Made by a program: the position numbers and the translations under genes. Source: Burkholderiales bacterium PBB3 (GTDB lineage: Bacteria > Pseudomonadota > Gammaproteobacteria > Burkholderiales > Burkholderiaceae_C). From it: DNA of 64,000 nucleotides. The notes under the pieces are model-generated. The model made no database searches, was not told where the DNA came from, and saw only the letters and a program-made list of their open reading frames with translations. The stretch spans positions 1 through 64,000 of the forward strand of contig NKIK01000004.1 in NCBI GenBank assembly GCA_002256115.1. Reading direction: 5' to 3'. Below, in pieces: positions 51,838 through 60,517 of this stretch. Every line of letters starts with the position of its first letter. Within the stretch, counting starts at the first letter, position 1.

Positions 51838-52880
51838 AGTGCAGTCTCCAATGGAGCGTCACCCACCACAGCAGTGGTTGAGGACGCAAATTTTTCGTAG
51901 TAGAAGTGCGCAGGCGCAATGGCCGCAGACGTAAAGTGTTTTTGCACCGCATCCACCATGGGTGGAGGGCCACACAGGTACACATCCACATTGCCGTCGT
52001 GCAAAACCTCGGGTGGCATGTGCTGGGTGACATAGCCCTGGCGTGGGTGCGTCGTTTGCGGGTCTGCCACGCAGGTGTTGAAGGTGAACCCAGGCATGCG
52101 GGAGGCGCAGTCTTCCAGGCGGTCCACCAACACCAAATCCTGGTCGCGCGTCACGCCATAGATCAGGTGAATCGGGTGGGCAAGCGCCTGCGCTGCCAAT
52201 ACTTCCAGCATCGATAGAAACGGTGCCAAACCGGTACCGCCCGCCAGTAGCAACAGCGGCCTGCTGACCGGGCGCAAGTAGAAACTGCCCAAAGGCCCGG
52301 TGATGTCAAGCGACTGCCCGGTTTGTGCACTGCCCAGCCAGGTACTCATCAGGCCGCGGGGTACCTGCTTGATCAGAAAGCGCATAGCGGCACTGCCCGG
52401 TGCAGAACTGAACGAATACGAACGGTGTTGCGCCGCCCCGGGCACCCCAATATTGACGTACTGCCCTGGCAAGAACGCGGGCGCATCCGGCCCGCTGTCC
52501 AGTACCAGCTCAAACGCGGCATCGTCAAAGCGCACTACATCCCGTACGGTGGCGGCAAACTGGGCAGTTCCGGTCTTGCAGGCTGTCGAAGGCACCGGCA
52601 CCGCAATCACGCAGTCCGAGCGCGGCACCATTTGGCAGGTCAGCACCAAGCCGCCCTCGGCTTCTTCTTGCGTGAGTGCATCTTCGATGTAGTCCTCACC
52701 CATGTCATAGCTACCGCTTTCGGCGCGGCATTTGCAGGTGCCGCACACGCCGTCGGAGCAGTCCATGGGCAGATTGATGCGCTGTCTGAAAGCACTGTCT
52801 AGTACTTTTTCAGTGGCACCGCAGTCGATGAAACGGGTCACGCCGTCTTCGAAGTTCAGTGCAATGCGGTAGCTGGTCAT
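51834..52880 (-). CDS. benC: Benzoate 1,2-dioxygenase reductase
   Basis: Transfers electrons from NADH through FAD and a 2Fe-2S centre to BenAB. The 348-residue protein has an N-terminal plant-type ferredoxin domain with Cys 41, 46 and 49 (CSDGVCGTCKC) and a fourth Cys in VLTCQM. Next come the FAD domain (PGQYVNIGVPGAAQHRSYSFSS) and the NAD domain (LLLAGGTGLAPFLSML, VYLCGPPPMVDAV). Domain order is that of the BenC/XylZ class. It lies 18 bp after benB. Confidence 0.96.
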   Translation of the reverse strand: MTSYRIALNFEDGVTRFIDCGATEKVLDSAFRQRINLPMDCSDGVCGTCKCRAESGSYDMGEDYIEDALTQEEAEGGLVLTCQMVPRSDCVIAVPVPSTACKTGTAQFAATVRDVVRFDDAAFELVLDSGPDAPAFLPGQYVNIGVPGAAQHRSYSFSSAPGSAAMRFLIKQVPRGLMSTWLGSAQTGQSLDITGPLGSFYLRPVSRPLLLLAGGTGLAPFLSMLEVLAAQALAHPIHLIYGVTRDQDLVLVDRLEDCASRMPGFTFNTCVADPQTTHPRQGYVTQHMPPEVLHDGNVDVYLCGPPPMVDAVQKHFTSAAIAPAHFYYEKFASSTTAVVGDAPLETAL

Positions 52881-52898
52881 CCGGGGCTCTCCTTGGCT

Positions 52899-53390
52899 TT
52901 ACAGGTGGTAGATGTCAACGACCTGGCGGATGTAGTCGTCCTTCAGGATGATCTTTTTGCGCATGATGCGGTAGCTGCCATCGATGTGCTCCCGCAGCGT
53001 CAGAAAGGTGGTGCCGAAGAAATGGCTGGTTTCCTTGTAGCGGTGGCTCAGCGTGTGAAAGTTGTAGCGCACCTCCACCGTGTCGCCCTGCTGCTGCAGC
53101 ACTTCCACATTGGTCACCATATGGTTGGTGCGTGGCTCTGGCATGGATGCACTGGAGCGCTCGGTCTGAATGCGAAAGACGCGGTCTTCCAGGCCATTGC
53201 GGTTGGGGTAGTAGATCAGCGAGATCTGACTTTGCGGATCTTCGGTGAGCTGGTCGTCATCGTCCCAGGCTGGCATCCAGTACTCTGCCTCGGGGGCATA
53301 CAGGTCTAACCAGGCCTCCCAGTTGCGGTCATCGAGGTAGCGGGCCTCACGGTAGATGAAGGCGCAGATATCAGCATAACGGGCGCTCAT
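52899..53390 (-). CDS. benB: Benzoate 1,2-dioxygenase beta subunit
   Basis: The small subunit of the ring-hydroxylating dioxygenase. The 163-residue chain shows the cone-shaped NTF2-like pattern of this family: [59 protein letters not shown] and a C-terminal [24 protein letters not shown]. It supports the alpha subunit in an alpha3beta3 complex. The start overlaps the benA stop by 4 bp. Confidence 0.96.
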   Translation of the reverse strand: MSARYADICAFIYREARYLDDRNWEAWLDLYAPEAEYWMPAWDDDDQLTEDPQSQISLIYYPNRNGLEDRVFRIQTERSSASMPEPRTNHMVTNVEVLQQQGDTVEVRYNFHTLSHRYKETSHFFGTTFLTLREHIDGSYRIMRKKIILKDDYIRQVVDIYHL

Positions 53391-54763
53391 GGCTGGGCTC
53401 CTTCACGCTCTGCTTGCACGGCTTTGCGCATGGTTTTTGCCCAGTAGTCGTGCTGGCACACAAACAGCCCTTCGTCTTCGCTGCGCCCGCCGCTGATCAG
53501 CGGGGTCATGCCCATGGCTTTGGCGTTGTCGTCGGGGCCCTGCTTCCACAGCGGCGCGCCACGGCTCAGGTCATTCCACGGGGCGGCCTTGCCGGCATAG
53601 CCCACTTGACAGGAGCGGAACTCTTCCAGGTCGTCGGCGGTTCCCATGCCGGACACATTGAAGAAATCCTCGTACTGGCGGATGCGGGTCGCGCGGTCTT
53701 CAGCGCTTTCGCCTTTGGGTGCAAAGCAGTAGATGGTGATCTCTGTTTTGTCCACGCTGATAGGGCGGGTCACCCGGATCTGGGTGGAGAACTGGTCCAT
53801 CAAATACACATTGGGGTAGATACACAGATTGCGTGTCTGTCCGACGATCAGGTCGGCCTTGGCCTCGCCCAGGCGGGCCTTGATTTCCTCGCGCTGCTTG
53901 AAGACCGGGCGAACCTCCGGGTTCATGGTTTGGGTCCACAAGAGGATGTGGCCGTTCTCGAAGCCATACACGCCGCCCACGCTCTTGCTCCAGCCATTGG
54001 CGTCTACCGCCTTGGTACCACCGTCTTTGCGCCGGCCCATGGTGGCCGCGTAGTTCCAATGCACCGAGCTCACGTGGTAGCCATCGCTGCCGTTTTCCAT
54101 TTGCAGCTTCCAGTTGCCGTCATAGGTGTAGCTGGAGTTGCCGCGCAGCACTTCCAGCCCATTGGGCGCCTGGTCCACGATCTGGTCGATGACAACTTTG
54201 GTATCACCCAGGTAGTCCTGCAGGGCTTGCACATCCGGGTTCAGGCTGCCAAAGAGAAAGCCTTTGTAGCTCTCAAAGCGTGCGACTTTTTTGAGGTCGT
54301 GCGAGCCTTCCTTATTGAACTGGATGGGGTACTCGGTGGTCTTCTCGTCTTTGACCTTGAGCAGCTTGCCGGTGTTACCAAAGGTCCAGCCATGGAAGGG
54401 GCAGGTGAAGCTACCCTTGTTGCCGTGCTTTTTGCGACACAGCATGGCACCCCGGTGGGCGCAGGCGTTGATTACGGCGTTCAAGTTGCCGTCCTTGCCC
54501 CGCGTGATCACGATGGGCTGGCGCCCGATGGTGGTGGTGAAGTAGTCGTTGATCTCCGGGATCTGGCTCTCGTGCGCCAGATACACCCAGTTGCCTTCGA
54601 AGATGTGTTTCATCTCCAGCTCAAACAGCGCAGGGTCGGTAAAGATGTCGCGCCGGCACTGGAAGACGCCATTGGCATGGTCGTCCACCAGCGCGGAGTC
54701 CAACAGCTTTTCGACGTTGCCGAAGGCAGGCGTGGTAGGGGTCGTGGTGGTCGTCGTGGTCAT
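53387..54763 (-). CDS. benA: Benzoate 1,2-dioxygenase alpha subunit
   Basis: The catalytic subunit that adds both atoms of O2 to benzoate. The 458-residue protein has a Rieske centre formed by Cys 101 and His 103 (ACAHRG) and Cys 121 and His 124 (CPFHGW). The mononuclear iron ligands lie in [12 protein letters not shown], with a later Asp. The [11 protein letters not shown] and [13 protein letters not shown] segments are typical of BenA/XylX. The N-terminus is a run of Thr ([12 protein letters not shown]), an unusual low-complexity lead. It is the first gene of benABCD and lies 29 bp after catA. Confidence 0.97.
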   Translation of the reverse strand: MTTTTTTTPTTPAFGNVEKLLDSALVDDHANGVFQCRRDIFTDPALFELEMKHIFEGNWVYLAHESQIPEINDYFTTTIGRQPIVITRGKDGNLNAVINACAHRGAMLCRKKHGNKGSFTCPFHGWTFGNTGKLLKVKDEKTTEYPIQFNKEGSHDLKKVARFESYKGFLFGSLNPDVQALQDYLGDTKVVIDQIVDQAPNGLEVLRGNSSYTYDGNWKLQMENGSDGYHVSSVHWNYAATMGRRKDGGTKAVDANGWSKSVGGVYGFENGHILLWTQTMNPEVRPVFKQREEIKARLGEAKADLIVGQTRNLCIYPNVYLMDQFSTQIRVTRPISVDKTEITIYCFAPKGESAEDRATRIRQYEDFFNVSGMGTADDLEEFRSCQVGYAGKAAPWNDLSRGAPLWKQGPDDNAKAMGMTPLISGGRSEDEGLFVCQHDYWAKTMRKAVQAEREGAQP

Positions 54764-54792
54764 TGCCAGGTCCTCGTGGAGTAGTTTTCGCT

Positions 54793-55728
54793 TCAGGCGG
54801 CAAGACGGGGGCGGTCGACCAATTGGTTGTCCACGCCATCGACGAGTGCACTGAGCGTGATGTCGAACACGATTTCAGCGTATGGGCCCTTCAAGCCTTG
54901 CGCCTCAATGCTGGCTGCATCGGTGCGCTCCACCAGAGCTGGCACCAGGCCTTCGCGGGTAGCGTAGGCAAAGTCGTCGTTCACCAGCGGGTCGCCATCG
55001 ATATTGATTTGCGTCGTCAGCTTGCGGTGACCATCGGCGGACACAAAAAAGTGAATGTGCGCGGGGCGGTTGCCGTGACGGCCCAGCTGGTTGAGCAGTG
55101 CTTGCGTGGGGCCGTCGGGCGGGCAACCGTAGCCTTGGGGCACGATGCTCTGGAATTTGTAGCGGCCTTGGGCATCGGTGATGATGGTGCGGCGCATATT
55201 GAAGGCCTTTTGCTCGCCTGTGGGGTCGAAATGCGAGTAAAAGCCTTTGGTGTTGGCATGCCAGACTTCGACCTTGGTGTTGGGCAGGGGCTGGCCATCG
55301 GCACCGCGCACGGTGCCGTGCATGATCAGCGTGTGGCCAGTCGTGTCAGTGCCGTCATCCAGGCGGGCAAACCCTTGCGCCTCTGGGGCACCAGCCACAT
55401 ACAGCGGGCCTTCAATGGTGCGCGGAGTGCCATTGACGATGCCCAATGCAGCATCTTCGGCATCCATGCGCATGTCAAAGTAACGGTCCAGGCCCAAGCC
55501 CGGGGACAGCAAGCCGGCCTCGCTGCGCGCGCCGAGCTGGTTCACATAGGCCACACCGGCCCAGTATTCATCGGAGGTGATGTTCAGATCGTCAATCGCT
55601 TTGAACAAATCCGACAGCAGGCGGTGAACAATCGCCTTGGTGCGGGCATTACCGCCCGTTTGCGACAGGCCGCTGGCCAGACGCAAGAAATCCTGGACTT
55701 CTGTGGTGTTGTAAATTAATGTGCTCAT
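54793..55728 (-). CDS. catA: Catechol 1,2-dioxygenase
   Basis: Cleaves catechol between the hydroxyls to cis,cis-muconate with non-haem Fe(III). The 311-residue protein has an N-terminal helical dimerisation part ([25 protein letters not shown]) and the catalytic beta-sandwich with [44 protein letters not shown] and [14 protein letters not shown]. The iron ligands are two Tyr and the two His of AHIH. The ATG at 55728 is preceded by AGGAG; an earlier one at 55815 lies in the gap and is not used. Confidence 0.96.
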   Translation of the reverse strand: MSTLIYNTTEVQDFLRLASGLSQTGGNARTKAIVHRLLSDLFKAIDDLNITSDEYWAGVAYVNQLGARSEAGLLSPGLGLDRYFDMRMDAEDAALGIVNGTPRTIEGPLYVAGAPEAQGFARLDDGTDTTGHTLIMHGTVRGADGQPLPNTKVEVWHANTKGFYSHFDPTGEQKAFNMRRTIITDAQGRYKFQSIVPQGYGCPPDGPTQALLNQLGRHGNRPAHIHFFVSADGHRKLTTQINIDGDPLVNDDFAYATREGLVPALVERTDAASIEAQGLKGPYAEIVFDITLSALVDGVDNQLVDRPRLAA

Positions 55729-55786
55729 GGTTGTCTCCTGGGTCTTTGGGGTGAGTAAAAAGGGGATCAGTAAAACGAGGTGGAAA

Positions 55787-57007
55787 TCAAACGGGCGATG
55801 CCGCCGTGCTGACAATAGGGTTCAGGCCGCTGCTCACACTGACGCGCGGGCGGTCGCGGCGGAAATGTTTGACGCGGTCTTCATCCAGCGCGATACCCAG
55901 ACCAGGGCCACTGGGCAGCTCCAGATGAAAGTCCCGATAAACCAGAGGCTGGGTCAAAATTTCTTCAGTGAGCAGCAATGGGCCAAATAATTCGGTACCC
56001 CAGCGCAATTCGCGGAAGGTAGAAAACACATGGGCCGAGGCAATGGAGCCCACTGCGCCCTCGAGCATGGTTCCGCCATACAAGGCGATTTGTGCAGCAT
56101 CGGCAATGGCTGCTACGTGCTGGGCGGCTTGCAGGCCGCCGGACTGTTCGGTTTTGATGGCGAACACATCCGCAGAGGACGATTTGGCAAGCTCAAACGC
56201 AGTGACTGGCCCCATCAAGGATTCGTCGGCCATGATGGCGATGGGGTATCGGCCCCTGAGGCGTGCCATTGCTTCGGGGTAGGCTACAGGCTGTTCGGCT
56301 AACTCGCATCCAGCATCAGCCAGTGCAGGCAAGCCGTAGCCGGCTTCCAGCTCGGACCATGCCATGTTGACGTCGACCCGTACCGAGGCTTTGTCGCCCA
56401 GTGCTTTCTTGATTTCAGCCACGTGGGCCACGTCCTCGCGCACTGGCTTGCGGCCGATCTTGAGTTTGAAAATCTGGTGGCGGCGAATGGCCAGCATCTG
56501 CTGGGCCTCGTCAATGTCTTTGGCGGTATCGCCCGATGCCAGGGTCCAGGCCACGGGCAAGCGGTCGTGCAAGCGCCCGCCGAGCAACTCCGAAACCGGC
56601 AGGCCAACACGGTGACCCAGGGCGTCAAACAGGGCCGTCTCGACGGCGCACTTGGCAAACCTGTTTTCACGGATGGCAGTGCCCAGCAAGGTCATCAGCG
56701 CGGACACCCGGTTGGCGTTGGCACCCAGCATCAGCGGTGCAAAGTAGGTATCGATGGCGAGCTTCATACCTTCGGGTGATTCGCCGCCGTAAGCCAGGCC
56801 ACCAATGGTGGTGCCCTCGCCCACGCCCACGGTGCCATCCGAGCAGTGCACGCGCACCAGCATCAGGGTTTGGCCATTCATCACGGCCATCGACAGTTTG
56901 TGCGGGCGGATGGTGGGAAGGTCCACCAGGAATGTTTCCACGCGCACCACGGTGACGGCATCTACCGCCAAAGTGGTTTGGAGTGGGAGGGAGGATGTGT
57001 GTTGCAT
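55787..57007 (-). CDS. catB: Muconate cycloisomerase
   Basis: Converts cis,cis-muconate to (+)-muconolactone with Mn2+. The 406-residue enolase-superfamily enzyme has the KxK catalytic motif in FKLKIGRKP, the metal ligands in VRVDVNMAW, CELAEQPV and IMADESL, and the second base Lys in FAIKTEQSGG. The N-terminal lid begins with ETFLVDLPTIRPHKLSM. It is the promoter-proximal gene of the long minus-strand cluster and diverges from the LysR regulator gene, with 143 bp between the two starts. Confidence 0.96.
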   Translation of the reverse strand: MQHTSSLPLQTTLAVDAVTVVRVETFLVDLPTIRPHKLSMAVMNGQTLMLVRVHCSDGTVGVGEGTTIGGLAYGGESPEGMKLAIDTYFAPLMLGANANRVSALMTLLGTAIRENRFAKCAVETALFDALGHRVGLPVSELLGGRLHDRLPVAWTLASGDTAKDIDEAQQMLAIRRHQIFKLKIGRKPVREDVAHVAEIKKALGDKASVRVDVNMAWSELEAGYGLPALADAGCELAEQPVAYPEAMARLRGRYPIAIMADESLMGPVTAFELAKSSSADVFAIKTEQSGGLQAAQHVAAIADAAQIALYGGTMLEGAVGSIASAHVFSTFRELRWGTELFGPLLLTEEILTQPLVYRDFHLELPSGPGLGIALDEDRVKHFRRDRPRVSVSSGLNPIVSTAASPV

Positions 57008-57064
57008 GGGGGCTATTGAAAGTCAGCCCCGCTTTTTGATCCAACACCAAATTCGTCTAGTTCG

Positions 57065-57079
57065 ATACCTTTTCCATAT
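57065..57079. promoter_or_regulatory. Candidate LysR (BenM/CatM-like) operator at catB
   Basis: ATACCTTTTCCATAT matches ATAC-N7-GTAT, the pattern known for BenM and CatM, with one mismatch. It lies 58 bp ahead of the catB start in the divergent region. Confidence 0.5.
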
Positions 57080-57134
57080 AGTCCTTCATTTTTCTGTTAA
57101 AAAACAATGACTTAAGCTTTACTGAATCAAGAAA

Positions 57135-57147
57135 GGTATGGTTTACC
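57135..57147. promoter_or_regulatory. Candidate second LysR site near the regulator start
   Basis: GGTATGGTTTACC is a perfect 4-5-4 palindrome immediately ahead of the regulator gene. It could serve in autorepression. It is short, so chance is not excluded. Confidence 0.35.
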
Positions 57148-57150
57148 CTT

Positions 57151-58185
57151 ATGGACTTACGCCAGTTGCGCTATTTTGTGGCGGTTGCCACCACTCGGAA
57201 CTTCACACGGGCCGCGGAGCAAATGCACATTGCCCAGCCACCCTTAAGCCGCCAGATTCAACAGCTCGAGGAAGAGCTGGGCGTGCAGCTCATTCAGCGC
57301 AATAGCCGCCCGGTACGCCTCACCGAGGCGGGGCGCTTGTTTTACGAACAGTCCTTACAGGTCCTGCAAAAAGTCGATCAGATGAAAACCGGCGCGCGCC
57401 AGGCCGCTAGCGGTCAGCGGCAGTCCATCTCGATTGCCTATGTGGCCTCCACGCTCTATGGCGGCCTGCCCATGCTGGTGCGCATGTTTCGCCAGCGCTA
57501 CCCCGATACCGATGTGCATCTGGTGGATCTGGGCTCGGTGCAGCAAATGGCCGAGCTCAAATCCGGTCGTATCGATCTGGGCTTTGGCCGGGTGCGCACC
57601 CGTGATGCATCGGTGGCACGCACGGTGCTGCGGGAAGAGCGTCTGGTGCTTGCGCTGCCACCCAGCTCTCCACTGGCCGCCAACCGCGGCCGTATTACGC
57701 TCAAAGAGATTGCACAGGAGCGCCTGATCGTGTTTCCCAAAGAGCCGCGCCCTAGCTATGCCGACCAGGTGCTGAGCCTGCTGCACGACCAGGGCATACG
57801 CCTGGCGGAGGTGCATGAGGTGCGCGAACTGCAAGCGGCGCTGGGCTTGGTGGCCTGTGAAATGGGGGTATGCATCATCCCTGCGGCAGCTCGTTTGCGC
57901 TCGGATCTGGTGTACCGTTTGATTGACGACGAGCGCGCCACTTCGCCCGTCATCTTGAGCCACCGCTTGAACGATGACGCGTGGTACATCGGTGCCGTCA
58001 AGCAACTGATCGGCGAGATGTATGCGCAAAACCCGCCGTGGTTGGATGTGGAGACCAATGCATTCCCCGCAGTGGCGGCGAAGGAGGCGGTGCTTAAGCC
58101 GGAGAGTACAAAGCCGCCGAAGCTCCCTAAGCCCCCCAAAAACCCTAAGCCCAATACACGCGCCAAAAAATTCATCGTGGATTGA
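57151..58185 (+). CDS. LysR-family regulator of benzoate/catechol genes
   Basis: A 344-residue LysR regulator. The winged-helix domain covers MDLRQLRYFVAVATTRNFTRAAEQMHIAQPPLSRQIQQLEEELG. The effector domain begins SISIAYVASTLYGGLPMLVRMFR, close to the BenM/CatM/CatR type that responds to cis,cis-muconate or benzoate. LGSVQQMAELKSGRIDLGFGRV and GLVACEMGVCIIPAAAR are typical of this subgroup. The last 35 residues form an unusual Lys/Pro-rich tail (PPKLPKPPKNPKPNTRAKK). It diverges from catB and probably controls the whole minus-strand cluster as well as itself. Confidence 0.9.
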   Translation: MDLRQLRYFVAVATTRNFTRAAEQMHIAQPPLSRQIQQLEEELGVQLIQRNSRPVRLTEAGRLFYEQSLQVLQKVDQMKTGARQAASGQRQSISIAYVASTLYGGLPMLVRMFRQRYPDTDVHLVDLGSVQQMAELKSGRIDLGFGRVRTRDASVARTVLREERLVLALPPSSPLAANRGRITLKEIAQERLIVFPKEPRPSYADQVLSLLHDQGIRLAEVHEVRELQAALGLVACEMGVCIIPAAARLRSDLVYRLIDDERATSPVILSHRLNDDAWYIGAVKQLIGEMYAQNPPWLDVETNAFPAVAAKEAVLKPESTKPPKLPKPPKNPKPNTRAKKFIVD

Positions 58186-58194
58186 ATTCCCAAC

Positions 58195-59025
58195 TCAGCG
58201 CTGCAAACCGACCATCCGGGAAATCGTCTGCGAAGCCGACAACAGTGGGCTCAGCATGGTGTCTTGCATCACCTGGGCATTGCTGCGGTTGGCCTGGCCG
58301 CTGATGTTGAGGGCTGCCAGCGTGTGACCCTGGCGGTCTTTGATGGGCGCGGCCATGGAGATCAGCCCTTCTTCCAGTTCCTGATCCACCAAAGCCCAGC
58401 CCTGCTCGCGCACTTGGGCGATACGGTCCATGAGCTGATCGATGTCTACCACCGTGGCCTGGGTGCGTGCCACGGGTTGGGAATCCAGCAGGCGCTGGCG
58501 CAATTCGCTTTCGGGCAAGCCCGCCAACAGCATGCGGCCCATGGACGTGCAATACGCGGGCAGGCGCGAACCCACACCGAGACTGATACGCATGATCTTT
58601 TGGGTAGGCACGCGCAGCACGTAGACGATATCGGTTCCATCCAGCACGGCCGCTGAGCACGACTCTTTGACCTGGGCCACCAGTGCCTCCATGACCGGCT
58701 CTGCCAGGTTCCAAAACGGTAGGGAAGACAGGTACGCAAAGCCAAGGTCCAGCATGCGCGGCGTGAGCTGGAACAGGCGTCCGTCATGGTGCACATAGCC
58801 CAGGGTCTGCAGCGTCAACAGGATGCGGCGCGCGCCGGCACGGGTCAGACCCGCGCGCTCGGCCACCTCGGTCAATGTCTGGCGGGGTGATTCGGCGCTG
58901 AACGACCGGATGACCTCCAACCCCCGCGCAAGCGACTGCACATAGCTATCCCCCGGTTCAGGGCTGGAATTCGCATCTTCGGTCGTTGGGGTCGTCATGG
59001 TCATGCGTTGGGGGTATTGCCACAT
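58195..59025 (-). CDS. IclR-family regulator, PcaR-like
   Basis: A 276-residue IclR regulator. The helix-turn-helix is in LTEVAERAGLTRAGARRILLTLQTLGYV. The effector domain has MLDLGFAYLSSLPFWNLAEPVMEALV, DIVYVLRVPTQKIMRISLGVGSRLPAYCTSMGRMLLAGL and GWALVDQELEEGLISMAAPI, as in PcaR/PcaU/PobR regulators that respond to 3-oxoadipate or protocatechuate. It diverges from pcaIJF with 101 bp between starts. The first ATG (59025) is kept because AGAAGAG lies 8 bp ahead; ATGs at 59004 and 58998 are alternatives. It ends 10 bp from the convergent LysR gene. Confidence 0.9.
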   Translation of the reverse strand: MWQYPQRMTMTTPTTEDANSSPEPGDSYVQSLARGLEVIRSFSAESPRQTLTEVAERAGLTRAGARRILLTLQTLGYVHHDGRLFQLTPRMLDLGFAYLSSLPFWNLAEPVMEALVAQVKESCSAAVLDGTDIVYVLRVPTQKIMRISLGVGSRLPAYCTSMGRMLLAGLPESELRQRLLDSQPVARTQATVVDIDQLMDRIAQVREQGWALVDQELEEGLISMAAPIKDRQGHTLAALNISGQANRSNAQVMQDTMLSPLLSASQTISRMVGLQR

Positions 59026-59050
59026 TGTAAAAACTCTTCTAAAATTCTTT

Positions 59051-59077
59051 ATACGAATTATTGTTCTACATACGAAC
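59051..59077. promoter_or_regulatory. Candidate IclR/PcaR operator upstream of pcaI
   Basis: ATACGAA occurs twice, at 59051-59057 and 59070-59076, 19 bp apart. An inverted GTTC half-site lies at 59063-59066. Repeats of this kind are typical of PcaR/PcaU sites. The site lies between the regulator and the pca operon. Confidence 0.55.
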
Positions 59078-59126
59078 TTAACTGGCGCTGCCGCGCATGC
59101 GGTGTGAGATCCTTGGAGACAAATGA

Positions 59127-59843
59127 ATGATTAACAAGATTGCTGCGTCCGTGGCCGATGCGCTGGCCGGCGTGAAAGACGGCTCCACCGTCATGATTGG
59201 TGGCTTTGGCACCGCCGGTATTCCCAACGAACTGATTGATGGTTTGATCGAACAGGGTGCCAAAGACCTGACGGTGGTGAACAACAACGCCGGCAATGGC
59301 GACACCGGGCTGGCCGCGCTGTTGCAAGCCGGCCGGGTACGCAAAATCATTTGCAGCTTTCCGCGCCAGGCCGATAGCCAGGTGTTTGACGCGCTCTACC
59401 GCAGCGGCAAGCTGGAGTTGGAATTGGTGCCCCAGGGCAACCTGGCCGAGCGCATTCGCGCGGCGGGTGCGGGCGTGGGCGCCTTCTTCTCGCCCACCGG
59501 CTACGGCACCGAGCTGGCCAAACAGCCTGACGGCACCCCGCGCGAAACCCGCGAAATCAACGGTAAACACTATGTGCTGGAAATGCCCATCCACGCGGAT
59601 CTGGCCCTCATCAAAGCGGAGACGGGTGACCGCTGGGGCAACCTGATTTACCGCAAGGCGGCGCGCAACTTTGGCCCCGTGATGGCCATGGCCGCCCGCA
59701 AAACCGTGGCCACAGTGCATGAGGTAGTGGAACTGGGCGCGCTGGACCCCGAGCACATCGTGACGCCAGGCATTTTTGTGCACCAGATCGTAAAAATTGA
59801 CCGCGTAGCCACCCAGGCCGGCGGCTTCAAAAAGGCAGCCTGA
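59127..59843 (+). CDS. pcaI: 3-oxoadipate CoA-transferase alpha subunit
   Basis: With PcaJ it transfers CoA from succinyl-CoA to 3-oxoadipate. The 238-residue chain has MIGGFGTAGIPNELIDGLIEQGAKDLTVVNNNAGNGDTGL at the start and PRQADSQVFDALYRSGKLELELVPQGNLAERIRAAGAGVGAFFSPTGYGTELA in the middle, as in subunit A of this family. The RKAARNFGPVMAMAA segment leads to the end. It is the first gene of the pcaIJF operon, 3 bp ahead of pcaJ. Confidence 0.96.
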   Translation: MINKIAASVADALAGVKDGSTVMIGGFGTAGIPNELIDGLIEQGAKDLTVVNNNAGNGDTGLAALLQAGRVRKIICSFPRQADSQVFDALYRSGKLELELVPQGNLAERIRAAGAGVGAFFSPTGYGTELAKQPDGTPRETREINGKHYVLEMPIHADLALIKAETGDRWGNLIYRKAARNFGPVMAMAARKTVATVHEVVELGALDPEHIVTPGIFVHQIVKIDRVATQAGGFKKAA

Positions 59844-59845
59844 CC

Positions 59846-60487
59846 ATGACCTACACTCCCCGCAGCAAAGACCAACTGGCCGCCCGTGTGGCGCAAGACA
59901 TTTTTGATGGTGCTTGCGTCAACCTGGGCATTGGCATGCCCACGCTGGTTGCCAACCACATACCGCAGGAACGTGAAGTACTCTTGCACAGCGAAAACGG
60001 CATTCTGGGTATGGGCCCCGCCCCGCTAGCCGGGCATGAAGACTACGACCTGATCAACGCCGGCAAACAACCCGTCACGCTGCTAGCAGGCGGCGCCTAC
60101 TTTCATCACGCCGACAGCTTCGCGATGATGCGCGGCGGCCATCTGGACATTTGCGTGCTGGGCGCATTCCAGGTATCGGCTACCGGTGATCTGGCCAACT
60201 GGAGCACCGGCGAGCCCGGTGCCATTCCGGCGGTGGGTGGGGCCATGGACCTAGCCATTGGTGCCAAGCAGACCTGGGTGATGATGGACTTGCTCACCAA
60301 AAAAGGCGAGAGCAAAGTCGTCACCCAGTGCAGCTACCCACTCACCGGCATCGGCTGCGTCAAGCGTATTTACTCCGACCTGGCTACTCTGGCCTGCACC
60401 CCACAAGGCTTGAAGCTGATCGACATCGTAGAGGGCCTCGGCCTTTCCGAACTAGAGGCACGCATCGGCTTGCCCATCCAACCTTGA
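59846..60487 (+). CDS. pcaJ: 3-oxoadipate CoA-transferase beta subunit
   Basis: The subunit that carries the catalytic Glu, in HSENGILGMGP near residue 50. The 213 residues also show RVAQDIFDGACVNLGIGMPTLVANHIP, FAMMRGGHLDICVLGAFQVSATGDLANWSTGEPGAIPAVGGAMDLAIGAKQ and VVTQCSYPLTGIGCVKRI, the complete pattern of subunit B. It starts 2 bp after pcaI and ends 30 bp before pcaF. Confidence 0.96.
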   Translation: MTYTPRSKDQLAARVAQDIFDGACVNLGIGMPTLVANHIPQEREVLLHSENGILGMGPAPLAGHEDYDLINAGKQPVTLLAGGAYFHHADSFAMMRGGHLDICVLGAFQVSATGDLANWSTGEPGAIPAVGGAMDLAIGAKQTWVMMDLLTKKGESKVVTQCSYPLTGIGCVKRIYSDLATLACTPQGLKLIDIVEGLGLSELEARIGLPIQP

Positions 60488-60517
60488 TCAACCCTGCATT
60501 TTGAAAAGCACAACACC

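Noticed and set aside
53414..54784. 456-codon plus-strand open frame opposite benA
   Set aside because: benA carries complete Rieske and iron motifs; this frame is an antisense shadow.
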